DNA of 64,000 bases from Salinimonas iocasae (GCF_006228385.1 NZ_CP039852.1:3612001-3676000), one strand, 5' to 3'. Shown: positions 36,931 through 46,697, numbered from the stretch's first letter. A program made the numbers and translations. Notes: a model not told the origin generated them from the sequence alone.

Positions 36931-38700
36931 ATGAATGCAGCGCGCGCAGTCAGCGTGGTAGTGCTGTGCTTTTTTGCCTTGTTTTTAAGCAATGCGCAGG
37001 CACAAATCTCTGATCAGACATTTTCCGATCCGTTTAGCGATGAGCCTGAGTTTCTGCCGGTAGAGCAGGCATTTCAGTTCGACTTCAGGCAACAAAGTGA
37101 TGTGTTGCAGGTCACCTTTACCATTGAGCCGGGGTATTACCTTTATAAACACCAGTTTTCCGTATCCTCTTCACAGGCTCAGGTGGGCGAGCCTGAATTG
37201 CCCGAAGGTAAAGAAAAGCATGACGAGTTCTTCGGACTTACACAGGTTTATTACGATGAGGTGACGTTGCGTGTCCCTATCAAAAGCGCATCTGCAGATG
37301 CAGCGGTTAAACTGAGATTTCAGGGCTGCGCCGATGCCGGATTTTGTTATCCGCCGCAAACAAAGACCCTGTATCTTGAAGCGGTTGGCCAGAACAGCAC
37401 CTCAGAGCGCCCTCCTGCACCCACAACATCCTCCCAATTTGGCTTAGCGGACCGGTTAGCTGATGATGAAAATATCTGGCTAACCCTGGGTATTTTTCTG
37501 GTATTGGGTATTGGCCTGGCATTTACGCCCTGTGTATTTCCCATGTACCCGATCCTGTCGGGGATTATTGTCGGCCAGGGTAAAAAGGCCACATTGTCCA
37601 GTAGCTTGTGGCTAAGTGTTGTCTATATTCAGGGTATGGCGCTGACCTACTCGCTATTAGGGATTGTTGTGGCGTTAGCGGGTGTGCAGTTTCAGGCAGC
37701 GCTACAGCATCCTGTCATTTTGTGGATATTTATCGCTATCTTCGTGCTTTTAGCTGTGGCGATGTTCGGTGCTATTAATCTGCAGTTGCCGTCAGGCTGG
37801 CAGACCCGTCTTAATGCACTTAGCACACGACAGCGCGGCGGAACGCTCGCTGGTGTGTTTGTGATGGGCGCACTTTCCGGTCTGATTGCATCACCCTGCA
37901 CAACCGCACCGCTGACAGGAATATTGCTGTTTATCGCGCAAAGTGGCGATGTATTTTTAGGTTTTATCTCGTTGTATGTATTAAGCCTGGGTATGGGTAT
38001 TCCGCTTATTGTGTTTGGGGTAACAGGCGGGAAGCTTCTTCCTAAAGCCGGTAACTGGATGAATGTGGTGAAAGTTACATTTGGCTTTATGATGCTGGCC
38101 GTTGCCATTGTGTTTATTGAGCGACTGTGGTCCTCATCACTGACTGTCCTATTGTGGGCCCTGCTGGGCATGTCACTGTTTAGCTATTTCTGGGTTATAA
38201 ACGGTACAACCCGGGCAAGCTTTGGCAAAGGTGTGCGAACTTTCATTATTTTCGCAGGCCTGTTCAGTAGCGCAATGCTGGTTTACCACACCTATTTCAG
38301 TAGCGTCGACGTTGCCAAAGCGCATCCGGAGTTTATTCAGGTGACCAATGTGCAGGAACTTGAAACTCAAATTGCTAAGGCCAGCGAGCAGGGTAAGTCC
38401 GTAATGGTCGATCTGTACGCAGACTGGTGTGTTGCCTGCAAAGAGTTTGAAAGATATACCTTTCCTCATCCAGAGGTGGTTGACGCCCTGTCAAGTACGG
38501 TCATGGTGCAAATCGATCTGACCGCACAGAACGCCGAGGATATCGCCTTTATGCGTCAGTATGATGTGTTGGGCCTGCCAACCATTTTGTTCTTTGACAG
38601 CTCGGGTAATGAATTAACCCAGGCTCGTGTCGCCGGATTTATGGGTGGCGAGGCGTTTGCCGATCATGTCAGACAAACACTGAATGAGCCTGACGCGTGA
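36931..38700 (+). CDS. dsbD: Thiol:disulfide interchange protein DsbD
   Basis: About 589 residues from ATG 36931 (GGAG within the cutA stop region upstream). Moves reducing power from cytoplasmic thioredoxin across the inner membrane to periplasmic DsbC/DsbG and cytochrome c maturation. Signal peptide (1-24), periplasmic alpha domain with GCADAGFCYPP, eight-helix beta domain with FTPCVFPMYP and SPCTTAPLTG, and a C-terminal thioredoxin-like gamma domain with CVAC in YADWCVACKEFE. All three Cys pairs are present. Confidence 0.96.
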   Translation: MNAARAVSVVVLCFFALFLSNAQAQISDQTFSDPFSDEPEFLPVEQAFQFDFRQQSDVLQVTFTIEPGYYLYKHQFSVSSSQAQVGEPELPEGKEKHDEFFGLTQVYYDEVTLRVPIKSASADAAVKLRFQGCADAGFCYPPQTKTLYLEAVGQNSTSERPPAPTTSSQFGLADRLADDENIWLTLGIFLVLGIGLAFTPCVFPMYPILSGIIVGQGKKATLSSSLWLSVVYIQGMALTYSLLGIVVALAGVQFQAALQHPVILWIFIAIFVLLAVAMFGAINLQLPSGWQTRLNALSTRQRGGTLAGVFVMGALSGLIASPCTTAPLTGILLFIAQSGDVFLGFISLYVLSLGMGIPLIVFGVTGGKLLPKAGNWMNVVKVTFGFMMLAVAIVFIERLWSSSLTVLLWALLGMSLFSYFWVINGTTRASFGKGVRTFIIFAGLFSSAMLVYHTYFSSVDVAKAHPEFIQVTNVQELETQIAKASEQGKSVMVDLYADWCVACKEFERYTFPHPEVVDALSSTVMVQIDLTAQNAEDIAFMRQYDVLGLPTILFFDSSGNELTQARVAGFMGGEAFADHVRQTLNEPDA

Positions 38701-39470
38701 CAATATCTATCAGGCTGGTGATTGCATTTTTAAGCATGCTGTCTTTTACAGTAAGCGCTGCAACACCCGCCTGTTTCGCGAATTGGTTCTGCTTTAGCGT
38801 TGATGAAGACAGCCAAAAGGTGTTTGTTCAGCGCACCCGACCACATCCGGTTGTCGTAACCCTGACAAGCGGCGTCACAAATACTCCTGTGACTGTAGAC
38901 CTCACGCAGGATGCATCTGTATATGTAGGAACAACATCAGGTATCGGGCACTTCTGGCACACTATGCGGGTGCTGTGGACGCCCGGTATACTGAATGCGC
39001 GCCATGATGACACTGTACGCTACCAGTTCCCGCTGAAACCACCTGAAGACTACACCATTGTGCAGGGGTTCGATGGGGCGTTTTCACACACCGGGGCGTC
39101 GCGGTATGCGGTGGATATAGCTGCGGCGGTTGGCACGCCTGTCTATGCTGCACGTGGCGGCCGCGTTATCGATATCAAAGCCAGTAGTGATTCGGGTGGC
39201 CCGGAGAAGTCATTTGCAGATGAAGCCAATTTTATTGCCATTCTGCATGCTGATAATACGGTAGGTGAATATTATCACCTGAAGAAAAACGGTGTAGCTG
39301 TCTCGCTGGGAGATACCGTCTCGACTGGTGACAAAATCGGCTTTTCCGGCAATACCGGCTTTTCTACCATACCTCACCTGCATTTTGCCGTTTACCGGGT
39401 GACGGATCAGGGCCGTCATCAAACTATTCCTTTTACCTTCGCCACATCAGTCAGAAACCTGAATAAATAA
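38697..39470 (+). CDS. Exported M23-family metallopeptidase
   Basis: 257 residues with a signal peptide (residues 1-21, ending VSA). The LytM/M23 zinc site is intact: H-TGASRYAVD (H-x(n)-D), YHL and PHLHFAVY near residues 130-235. Such enzymes cut peptidoglycan cross-bridges or act on it with partners. The GTG start overlaps the dsbD stop (GTGA), so it is translationally coupled to dsbD; a Cys pair near its N-terminus (ACFANWFCF) suggests its folding may depend on disulfide exchange, though this is inference. Confidence 0.85.
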   Translation: MTISIRLVIAFLSMLSFTVSAATPACFANWFCFSVDEDSQKVFVQRTRPHPVVVTLTSGVTNTPVTVDLTQDASVYVGTTSGIGHFWHTMRVLWTPGILNARHDDTVRYQFPLKPPEDYTIVQGFDGAFSHTGASRYAVDIAAAVGTPVYAARGGRVIDIKASSDSGGPEKSFADEANFIAILHADNTVGEYYHLKKNGVAVSLGDTVSTGDKIGFSGNTGFSTIPHLHFAVYRVTDQGRHQTIPFTFATSVRNLNK

Positions 39471-39667
39471 TGGCGCTAACCACCCTAACTTGTCAGCAAG
39501 TTACCTGATTAGACCAGTATTTTGCTGCGAAACACACAACAATCTCTATAATCAGCCATAAGTAAATAAGAGCATACCTAAAACTGGCTTTTTTTCGTGC
39601 AACCACCTGCGAATTCTGCTTATATGTGGTGTAAATGGCTTAGTTTTGGAAAGATAGCAGCATTTTA

Positions 39668-40099
39668 ATGGATATTTTGTTACTTAACGGCCCCAACCTA
39701 AATATGTTGGGAAAACGTGAACCAGACAAATATGGTCAGCAAACGCTGGAGCAGATTGTAACGTCGCTGCAATCAGACGCCGCAGCGTTATCCGTATCGT
39801 TGTCGCATTTTCAGTCGAATGCTGAACATGCACTTATTGACCGTATCCACGATGCGATGGGCAATACGGACGCGATTATTTTTAATCCCGGGGCATTCAC
39901 TCATACCAGCATCGCCCTTCGTGACGCCCTGCTAAGTGTCAGTATTCCGTTTATTGAAGTGCACCTTTCCAATGTACATGCACGTGAGCCGTTTCGGCAG
40001 CACTCTTATTTTTCAGACATTGCGCAAGGTGTCATCGTCGGCCTGGGCGCGCAGGGTTACCACCTTGCGCTCACGGCGTTACACCAATCTCAAACTTAA
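39668..40099 (+). CDS. aroQ: 3-dehydroquinate dehydratase, type II
   Basis: 143 residues. Third step of the shikimate pathway. Signature [19 protein letters not shown] with the catalytic Tyr, [16 protein letters not shown] and [17 protein letters not shown]. Upstream of accB in the conserved aroQ-accB-accC order, though accB has its own ribosome site 25 nt later. Confidence 0.97.
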   Translation: MDILLLNGPNLNMLGKREPDKYGQQTLEQIVTSLQSDAAALSVSLSHFQSNAEHALIDRIHDAMGNTDAIIFNPGAFTHTSIALRDALLSVSIPFIEVHLSNVHAREPFRQHSYFSDIAQGVIVGLGAQGYHLALTALHQSQT

Positions 40100-40124
40100 A
40101 GATTATTAAAAACAGAGACAGAAC

Positions 40125-40589
40125 ATGGATATTAGAAAAATCAAAAAGCTTATAGAGCTTGTCGAAGAATCTGGCATCGCTGAACTTGAAATCACTGAAG
40201 GTGAAGAGTCAGTACGTATTCACCGTGGTCCCAGCGCAAGCGCAGCGCCTTTAAGTTACACTTTACCCGCTGCTCCCGCGCAGCAACAGGCTCCAGCCAG
40301 CGCACCTCCGGCAGCACCGGCAGCGCCAGCTCAGGAAGCAGACGATGTTCCTGCAGGCCATCAGGTCAAATCACCAATGGTCGGCACTTTTTATCGCGCT
40401 TCCTCACCTACTGCCAAGCCTTTTGCAGAAGTGGGTCAGTCAGTCAATGTTGGCGATACGCTGTGTATCGTTGAAGCCATGAAAATGATGAACCAGATAG
40501 AAGCTGATAAGTCTGGTGTGGTGAAAGCCATTCTGGTAGAGAATCAGGAGCCGGTTGAGTACGACCAACCTCTGTTCATCATCGAATAA
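40125..40589 (+). CDS. accB: Biotin carboxyl carrier protein of acetyl-CoA carboxylase
   Basis: 154 residues. N-terminal helical part [21 protein letters not shown], a Pro/Ala-rich linker ([21 protein letters not shown]) and the C-terminal biotinyl domain whose lysine lies in EAMKMMNQI. Carries the carboxyl group in fatty-acid synthesis. accC follows 13 nt later. Confidence 0.97.
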   Translation: MDIRKIKKLIELVEESGIAELEITEGEESVRIHRGPSASAAPLSYTLPAAPAQQQAPASAPPAAPAAPAQEADDVPAGHQVKSPMVGTFYRASSPTAKPFAEVGQSVNVGDTLCIVEAMKMMNQIEADKSGVVKAILVENQEPVEYDQPLFIIE

Positions 40590-40602
40590 GCAGGCCAGGC
40601 AA

Positions 40603-41946
40603 ATGTTAGATAAAGTATTAATCGCAAATCGCGGCGAAATCGCGCTTAGAATTTTGCGTGCCTGTAAAGAATTGGGCATCAAAACAGTCGCGGTGCATTC
40701 CACTGCGGACAGAAACTTGAAACATGTTCTACTCGCCGATGAATCTATTTGTATCGGTGGCGCATCTGCAATGGAAAGTTATCTGAATATTCCCCGTATT
40801 ATTGCGGCGGCAGAGGTCACAAATTCAATTGCGATACATCCTGGTTATGGCTTTCTGGCTGAAAACGCCGAGTTTGCCGAGGCAGTAGAGAAAAGCGGGT
40901 TTATCTTTGTCGGTCCCAAGGCAGACACCATCAACCTTATGGGCGATAAAGTCTCTGCAATCAACGCTATGAGAAAAGCGGGTGTACCTTGCGTACCTGG
41001 CTCGGACGGTCCGTTGACTGACGACGAAGACAAAAATAAGAGTATTGCCAAGCGCATTGGCTACCCAATCATCGTTAAAGCTGCTGGCGGCGGTGGTGGT
41101 CGCGGTATGCGCGTGGTGAGAAAAGAGTCTGAACTCATTTCAGCCATTGAGACAACCCAGGCGGAAGCGGGTGCGGCATTTGGTAATTCCACGGTGTACA
41201 TGGAAAAATTCCTGGAAAACCCCCGCCATGTCGAAATTCAGGTACTGGCGGATGGTCAGGGCAATGCAATCCACCTGGGCGAGCGTGATTGTTCAATGCA
41301 GCGTCGCCACCAAAAGGTGGTTGAAGAAGCGCCAGCGCCGGGTATCTCTGAGCAAATGCGTAATAAAATCGGCGACCGCTGTCGCAGAGCGTGTGTAGAA
41401 ATTAACTACCGCGGCGCAGGTACGTTCGAGTTTTTGTATGAAAATGGTGAGTTCTATTTCATCGAAATGAACACCCGTATTCAGGTTGAGCACCCGGTAT
41501 CTGAAATGATCACTGGTGTCGACCTAATCAAAGAGCAGTTGCGAATTGCTGCCGGTCAGCCTTTGTCGATTGATCAGTCACAAATTCAAATTCGCGGCCA
41601 TGCTATTGAATGCCGGATCAACGCCGAAGATCCGCAGACCTTCATTCCCAGTCCGGGTAACATCAATATGTTCCATTCACCGGGCGGTCTTGGAGTGCGC
41701 TGGGAATCACATATTTATGCCGGCTATTCAGTGCCGCCATTTTATGACTCAATGATCGGAAAGCTCATTACCTATGGTGAGAGTCGGGATGAAGCGATTG
41801 CCAGAATGCGTCATGCGCTGGATGAGCTAGTTATCGACGGCATCAAAACCAATATCCCGCTACAACGCTCAATCATGGCAGATGAAAACTTCTTCGCAGG
41901 TGGTACAAATATCCACTACCTGGAAAAGAAACTGGGTATGTCCTGA
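40603..41946 (+). CDS. accC: Biotin carboxylase subunit of acetyl-CoA carboxylase
   Basis: 447 residues from ATG 40603 ([20 protein letters not shown]); the frame open upstream overlaps accB and is not used. The ATP-grasp domain is seen in [51 protein letters not shown] and [19 protein letters not shown]. Carboxylates biotin on AccB. A strong terminator follows, closing the accBC operon. Confidence 0.97.
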   Translation: MLDKVLIANRGEIALRILRACKELGIKTVAVHSTADRNLKHVLLADESICIGGASAMESYLNIPRIIAAAEVTNSIAIHPGYGFLAENAEFAEAVEKSGFIFVGPKADTINLMGDKVSAINAMRKAGVPCVPGSDGPLTDDEDKNKSIAKRIGYPIIVKAAGGGGGRGMRVVRKESELISAIETTQAEAGAAFGNSTVYMEKFLENPRHVEIQVLADGQGNAIHLGERDCSMQRRHQKVVEEAPAPGISEQMRNKIGDRCRRACVEINYRGAGTFEFLYENGEFYFIEMNTRIQVEHPVSEMITGVDLIKEQLRIAAGQPLSIDQSQIQIRGHAIECRINAEDPQTFIPSPGNINMFHSPGGLGVRWESHIYAGYSVPPFYDSMIGKLITYGESRDEAIARMRHALDELVIDGIKTNIPLQRSIMADENFFAGGTNIHYLEKKLGMS

Positions 41947-41961
41947 TACAGCCTGCCTTTA

Positions 41962-41991
41962 AAAAAGCCCGCTTCACACAGCGGGCTTTTT
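41962..41991 (+). terminator. accC terminator
   Basis: Perfect 12-bp stem AAAAAGCCCGCT/AGCGGGCTTTTT with a 6-nt loop, about 16 nt after the accC stop. Confidence 0.93.
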
Positions 41992-42231
41992 ATTACCGTA
42001 TCCAACACCCCTGATTCTTCATGCATTTTCAAAAGACAAAAAGGCGCACTTCTTTTTTTAAGTGATAAACTTATAAAAGAACGGTGTTTCGCTGTGTTCA
42101 CGCTTATCTCATCAGATTGAGGACACGGTTATGACCTCCGGTTTTATTGGCTTTTTTTGTTCTGCTTCCCAGCGTGACAATAATACAACCCTTATCTTGA
42201 TCCCCTTCCGGCAACGCATTTCTTACTGAGC

Positions 42232-43041
42232 ATGTCTATGAACACATTTCAGCAGCTCACTGACTCACTCTCTATTTTTGCTATTTTCACTGTAATTGCC
42301 CTGATTGCGCTAGTGGTGTTTGAGTTGGGATACCGGCATGGCAGATGGTGGCAGGAACGTACTCCTGAGGAAAAAGAAGGGCCCACGGGCATGATCGTGG
42401 GTTCATTGTTATCGCTTATGGCTTTTTTGCTGGCCATTACAATGGGCATGGCTTCTGAGCGGTTCAACAAGCGTCATGCACTGGTGCTGGAAGAAGCTAA
42501 TTCTATCGGCACAACCTACTTGCGTGCAGGGTTTCTGCCAGAGAAAGAGGCACTGCTCTCACGAAATTATATCGAAGAGTATGTTTTATTACGTACTGGT
42601 TCAGGCGAAGCCAATGAGGTAAACAGCAGAATTACGCAATCCGTTGTATTACATGAACGGCTATGGAGTACCGCAGAGCAGCTTGCCAGAAGACATTACG
42701 ACTCTCCGATCCTGGCGCTATACATCGACGCGCTTAACGACACCATCGATTTGCACGAAACGCGTGTTGCAGCCGGTATCTACTCACGCGTACCGGCCAC
42801 TATTGTTATCTTATTATTGTTAGGCTCGATGCTGACAATGGGCATGGTCGGCTATAACGCCGGGCTGACCCGACGGCGCAGTCCGGTCACTGCAATAGTG
42901 CTTATTGGTGTGCTGGCGGCCGTGATTACGCTTATTATCGATTTAGATCGCCCACAGGGCGGCTTTTTGACAGTGAGCCAGCAGCCTCTGATTGATTTGC
43001 AGCAACAAATCGCACAGTCCGCCTCCTCTTCAAAAAAATAG
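42232..43041 (+). CDS. DUF4239 / bestrophin-like membrane protein
   Basis: 269 residues with four hydrophobic helices (about 13-35, 52-74, 188-210 and 220-240) around a helical soluble segment. The text GSLLSLMAFLLAITMGMASERFNKRHALVLEEANSIGTTYLRAG is typical of the DUF4239 family, related to bestrophin channels. Function unknown; may be an ion channel. First of the genes that separate accC from prmA. Confidence 0.72.
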   Translation: MSMNTFQQLTDSLSIFAIFTVIALIALVVFELGYRHGRWWQERTPEEKEGPTGMIVGSLLSLMAFLLAITMGMASERFNKRHALVLEEANSIGTTYLRAGFLPEKEALLSRNYIEEYVLLRTGSGEANEVNSRITQSVVLHERLWSTAEQLARRHYDSPILALYIDALNDTIDLHETRVAAGIYSRVPATIVILLLLGSMLTMGMVGYNAGLTRRRSPVTAIVLIGVLAAVITLIIDLDRPQGGFLTVSQQPLIDLQQQIAQSASSSKK

Positions 43042-43171
43042 TCACCAGATAGCACTAAAGGGGCAGATTCGCTGGCTTGGAATTGTTTTTCGCACTGATC
43101 TTATTGGAAATATTGAGCGTTTATTAGTTTGATCACCCACTAAATAATCATAAAAAAGTGTCATAAAAAAG

Positions 43172-43192
43172 GGCCCGCCAAAGTGACGGGCC
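43172..43192 (-). terminator. Minus-strand terminator-like hairpin
   Basis: GGCCCG/CGGGCC stem with a 9-nt loop and a run of six T on the minus strand only. The nearest minus-strand gene ends more than 600 bp to the right at 43789, so the hairpin would stop an antisense transcript running under the + gene at 43334-43783. Confidence 0.5.
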
Positions 43193-43333
43193 AAGTAGCA
43201 AGAACGCGTACACACTATTACAGTGCATCATTGGTTACGGGGCGCCGCTGACAGGAGTTCATGGCATCCGGTTACGTTTTTTTAATTTTGATGTACGTTG
43301 TCTCTGACAACGGCTTAGTGTGAAGCGTAAAAC

Positions 43334-43783
43334 ATGACGAACAATGTCAGACAACTAAAACAAAAACTTCCTATAGAGCGTCTTTCCCTCGACGTGCTAT
43401 TTGCACTTCGACTCTTATTCGATAAAAAGAAAGATATTACTGATTTAGAGCAGGATATTGCAGACTTAAAGCATTTTCCCGAGAGAGTTTCGGACAGTTA
43501 CCGCGCCGAGTGGGAAGCGTATGTGAGGCGCGAAATTATCGCTTACCTGCGCCAGAACAATCATACCGCGCCGTCCGATCTGATTGATAAAGTCCTTGGC
43601 GATGTCGACTATATTAAGCAGCATGACAGCCGTTATCAGGACATGCTTGTAGTGATAGAGCAAACGCAGCAAATTATGGCCAGCCAGAATACACGTGTGT
43701 TTCCCACTCCGTGGCGCCAGCAAATTACCTCACTGATGCTGCCGGCTATTGTGGCTGGCGATAGCGCAGACGAAGATCACTAG
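43334..43783 (+). CDS. Hypothetical cytoplasmic protein
   Basis: 149 residues, highly charged and mostly helical (ERLSLDVLFALRLLFDKKKDITDLEQDIADLKHF), no signal peptide and no domain I recognise. ATG start with weak ribosome site. It stands between a DUF4239 gene and the convergent DUF2805 gene. Confidence 0.6.
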   Translation: MTNNVRQLKQKLPIERLSLDVLFALRLLFDKKKDITDLEQDIADLKHFPERVSDSYRAEWEAYVRREIIAYLRQNNHTAPSDLIDKVLGDVDYIKQHDSRYQDMLVVIEQTQQIMASQNTRVFPTPWRQQITSLMLPAIVAGDSADEDH

Positions 43784-43788
43784 CAGCA

Positions 43789-44055
43789 TTAGCCGGCGCC
43801 CTGCGGCTTATACTGAGAGCGGCAGTATCCCCGGGTAATATCTTTTGACCGCAGTGCCGCATGCTTTGTTTTTCGGCCTGAGACCCGCGCCCGCCAATTT
43901 TCAAATGCGCGGCGATTCAAGTGACGGCGCATCAGCCGGATAACAGCTTTTTCGCTGTAACCAAACCGGCTTTCGATAATATCAAAGGGGGTTCTGTCCT
44001 CCCACGCCATTTCGATAATGCGGGATCTTGTGACTTCATCAAGCGCATCTTTCAT
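43789..44055 (-). CDS. DUF2805 / TIGR03643 family protein
   Basis: 88 residues from ATG 44055, preceded by CAGGAG; the frame is open ten codons further. Signature RSRIIEMAWEDRTPFDIIESRFGYSEKAVIRLMRRHLNRRAFENWRARVSGRKTKH is near-identical in plan to the DUF2805 family, a small basic helix-turn-helix-like protein of unknown role. Convergent with 43334-43783, and 43 nt downstream of the nuclease gene stop on the same strand. Confidence 0.85.
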   Translation of the reverse strand: MKDALDEVTRSRIIEMAWEDRTPFDIIESRFGYSEKAVIRLMRRHLNRRAFENWRARVSGRKTKHAALRSKDITRGYCRSQYKPQGAG

Positions 44056-44097
44056 AAAACAACTCCTGAATCGACAAACAGACACAGTTTAACTGGT

Positions 44098-46224
44098 TCA
44101 GGAAGCCAAAGTGCGTTCATGGATAAGATTTAACAGTTGTGCAGCAGCGCGGGCATCAGACATCGCCCGGTGATGCTGTTCCATTGAAATACCAAAATGA
44201 TGGGTCAGTGACGCCAGTGAGTAGGATGGCAAGCCCGGATAAGCGCGCCGCATCTGCACTACCGTACAAAGCTTAGGCCGTCTGAAGTCGCGCTCCAGCC
44301 GCGCGAACTCCTGTTTGATGAAGCCATAATCAAAATTGACATTGTGCGCAACAAATACACAATCCTCTGTGAACCGCTCAATCTCATCCGCTACTTCGCT
44401 GAATAGGGGCGCATCAGCCACCATCTCATTGGAAATACCCGTCAAACGGGTTATCGATGATGGTATGTGCCGCTGTGGGTGCAGTAAAGACTGCCAACTG
44501 TCCACTATCTCTGCGCCAATCATTTTTACCATGCCAATCTCGGTAATCCGGTGATAGCCGTTATTGCCGCCTGTCGTTTCTATATCGACCACAACGTAGG
44601 GTTGGAGAGGATCGGAGAACCAGTCTACCTGCGTAACATGAACTGTGAAGCCGGCGCGTTGCATGCGCTGAATAGAAACCAGCTGATTACGGCGCAACAC
44701 ATCACCAGGGGCTTTAATTTCCTCGAAGCGAAGCGCATTGTCTTCACGCACCATAATATCAGGGAAGCCATCAGACAGGCCGGCATAATCCTGCGCCATC
44801 ATTTTCAATAATCTTTTAACAGACTCGAACGGACCGTATTCGAGCAGGGCGGTGACAGTCTCAAGCTGATTCGCCCGCCACATAAACACACTATTTACTT
44901 TGCCATAATGGGCCGCAGCTTGTTTTGTGACATGTTGTAGCAGCACATCCGGGGTAGTAAAGCTGTCTAATAACGCATCAATGCTTTGTGCAAAAGTCTC
45001 GTAGAAGCGGTTGTACCTGAGACTTTGTGGTCTGCGATCAAACTCTGTAACCAACTGATCCTGTTCAAATAACTGTGTCCAGAACGTTAATCCGAAAAGG
45101 GTTCGCCACAGGCGGTTTTCCGTTCTCCAGGCGGTGATGTTCTGCCGCTTATACCAGGCAATAACACCGCGCTCTACACGTTGATTCTGGCTGATATCAA
45201 GCTGTAGTGTTTTGCTTGAGTTACGTAGCATGTCAGTCAGCGCACTGGTTCGCTTTTTATGAAACTTTCTGGCGTAGAAATCTTCCGCAAAAGCCAACTG
45301 AGAATCAGAAGCCGGATTATCAATAATTTTCTCAAGCGCTGATTTTGCCAGCGCCTTGTCTTCTTTAAAGACTTCCCTTATCCACTTTTCCCGCGCAGCA
45401 TCACCAGGGGCTTGTTGCAATACGTTCAATGCCTCGTTACGCGCTAATGGCAGCAGGCGGCAGCCCAGCTTGAAGAGGTATTTTTCAGCGTAGGCCTCAC
45501 TGGCTGCAGAGTCTGTACCAGGCCAGTTATCTGATGCCATCTGCACAAGCTTTTCATCAGGCCAGTAAGGCATCTCATCCAATGCGCTGGCAAAGTAGAA
45601 TGCAGACTGAGCATCTTCTAGGGTGACAAAACGCGCCTGTGTACTTGCAGCATCTGAACGGGTGCGCATGACCCCTAAGTCTCGCATGGAAAATTGATTA
45701 AGGCGGCCTTTCGTATTGCCAAAATACAGAAACAGCAAATAACGCAGGCTCGGCTCAAATGTTTTAAGCAGATAGTCGGTCTGAGGCAGCGTTTGTGGCC
45801 AGCCATACTGATTTATCTGATCAAACAATAGCGCTATCAGTTCCGGCTTTTTCAGGTGATTAAGGCGTTGTGAAACCGGATAAGCGGCAAGGTATGCAAG
45901 CAAATCGTTTTTAGTTACTACGCCGGCGAAATCCTGCATAGACACATTTTCTGCAGGCGCAAACCACCCGCTTTCTTCCAGTTCTGTCAGTTGCTGCTGT
46001 GGCTGAAAAATCTCTTCGTAATTAAAGTGCGCACGGTTGATGAGCGCATATTTTCGATTTGCCGCCCTGGCGATAATACATTGCTTGTTGGCATCAAGTT
46101 TTCGAAAAGCACTGATAAACTCGCGGCTGGTCTGACACAGCAAACCTGCGCTTTCTCCATCGAAAAAACGCAAAAATTCATGAAAGTGGTCGAGGTAGTA
46201 GCGCTCTGGAAGGGTTTTTCGCAT
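44098..46224 (-). CDS. FAN1-like VRR-NUC nuclease fused to a DnaQ-like DEDDh exonuclease
   Basis: 708 residues from ATG 46224 (in-frame GTG 46248 would add eight). The N-terminal ~480 residues resemble bacterial FAN1: a SAP-like segment near 120-145 (VVTKNDLLAYLAAYPVSQRL) and helical, partly TPR-like text. Residues about 485-535 hold the VRR-NUC site: DGFPDIMVRE...FEEIKAPGD..RRNQ (PD-E-x-K and downstream RxxQ). The last ~167 residues are an exonuclease with VVVDIETTGG, HNVNFDYGF and HRAMSDARA, the full DEDDh set as in DnaQ epsilon. FAN1 nucleases unhook DNA cross-links; here a 3'-5' exonuclease is added in cis. A LexA-like box lies just upstream. Confidence 0.85.
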   Translation of the reverse strand: MRKTLPERYYLDHFHEFLRFFDGESAGLLCQTSREFISAFRKLDANKQCIIARAANRKYALINRAHFNYEEIFQPQQQLTELEESGWFAPAENVSMQDFAGVVTKNDLLAYLAAYPVSQRLNHLKKPELIALLFDQINQYGWPQTLPQTDYLLKTFEPSLRYLLFLYFGNTKGRLNQFSMRDLGVMRTRSDAASTQARFVTLEDAQSAFYFASALDEMPYWPDEKLVQMASDNWPGTDSAASEAYAEKYLFKLGCRLLPLARNEALNVLQQAPGDAAREKWIREVFKEDKALAKSALEKIIDNPASDSQLAFAEDFYARKFHKKRTSALTDMLRNSSKTLQLDISQNQRVERGVIAWYKRQNITAWRTENRLWRTLFGLTFWTQLFEQDQLVTEFDRRPQSLRYNRFYETFAQSIDALLDSFTTPDVLLQHVTKQAAAHYGKVNSVFMWRANQLETVTALLEYGPFESVKRLLKMMAQDYAGLSDGFPDIMVREDNALRFEEIKAPGDVLRRNQLVSIQRMQRAGFTVHVTQVDWFSDPLQPYVVVDIETTGGNNGYHRITEIGMVKMIGAEIVDSWQSLLHPQRHIPSSITRLTGISNEMVADAPLFSEVADEIERFTEDCVFVAHNVNFDYGFIKQEFARLERDFRRPKLCTVVQMRRAYPGLPSYSLASLTHHFGISMEQHHRAMSDARAAAQLLNLIHERTLAS

Positions 46225-46255
46225 TATCACAACACAGCATTTGAACACTACAGCA

Positions 46256-46271
46256 GTGTATATTTATACAG
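46256..46271 (-). promoter_or_regulatory. LexA (SOS) box-like operator of the nuclease fusion gene
   Basis: Minus strand CTGTATAAATATACAC matches the gammaproteobacterial SOS box CTG-N10-CAG (consensus CTGTATATATATACAG) at all but two positions, one of them the final G. It ends 32 bp before ATG 46224, the usual place for repression. Read by eye; no score computed. Confidence 0.6.
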
Positions 46272-46304
46272 ATGCTTTCTCAATTGGTGTAAACAAAATT
46301 CACG

Positions 46305-46598
46305 CTAAAGTTGTATGGCCTGCTTTGCGACCCACTCAAAGTGTCGAGCGAGCTTTTCGTCTCCTTTCAGCCGGGTGAGTGTATTTAAGTGTTTGGCCAG
46401 CTCCATCTCGGAATAAAAGCGATGAATACCATCGTGGCATCTACGGCAAATCGCAATCCCTTCATTTAACTCGGTCTTTGAAAAATGCTTTCTGAAATAG
46501 TTTCTGCGGTGCATTTTTTTGGGAATAAGATGATGAAATGTTAGCCGCGTGTAGCGATGGCATAGCGGGCAATAGCCAGTGGCCAGTCGTTTACTCAT
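46305..46598 (-). CDS. Small HNH-type endonuclease-like protein
   Basis: 97 residues from ATG 46598, preceded by GGGAGAC; the frame upstream is not used. A zinc-ribbon HNH core is visible: CPLCHRY, then LTFHHLIPKK (tandem His) and ICRRCHDGIHRF. YisB-like small HNH proteins have this layout; substrate unknown. It lies immediately upstream of the SOS-box gene, on the same strand, and divergent from the CPXCG gene. Confidence 0.8.
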   Translation of the reverse strand: MSKRLATGYCPLCHRYTRLTFHHLIPKKMHRRNYFRKHFSKTELNEGIAICRRCHDGIHRFYSEMELAKHLNTLTRLKGDEKLARHFEWVAKQAIQL

Positions 46599-46697
46599 GC
46601 AGTCTCCCGTTCGCGTTCCCCTGTTGTGTATACCAATCCAACGGAGTATTCGATCCGTATTTAACAAGCCTGATATCTGGCACAACAAAGGATAATT

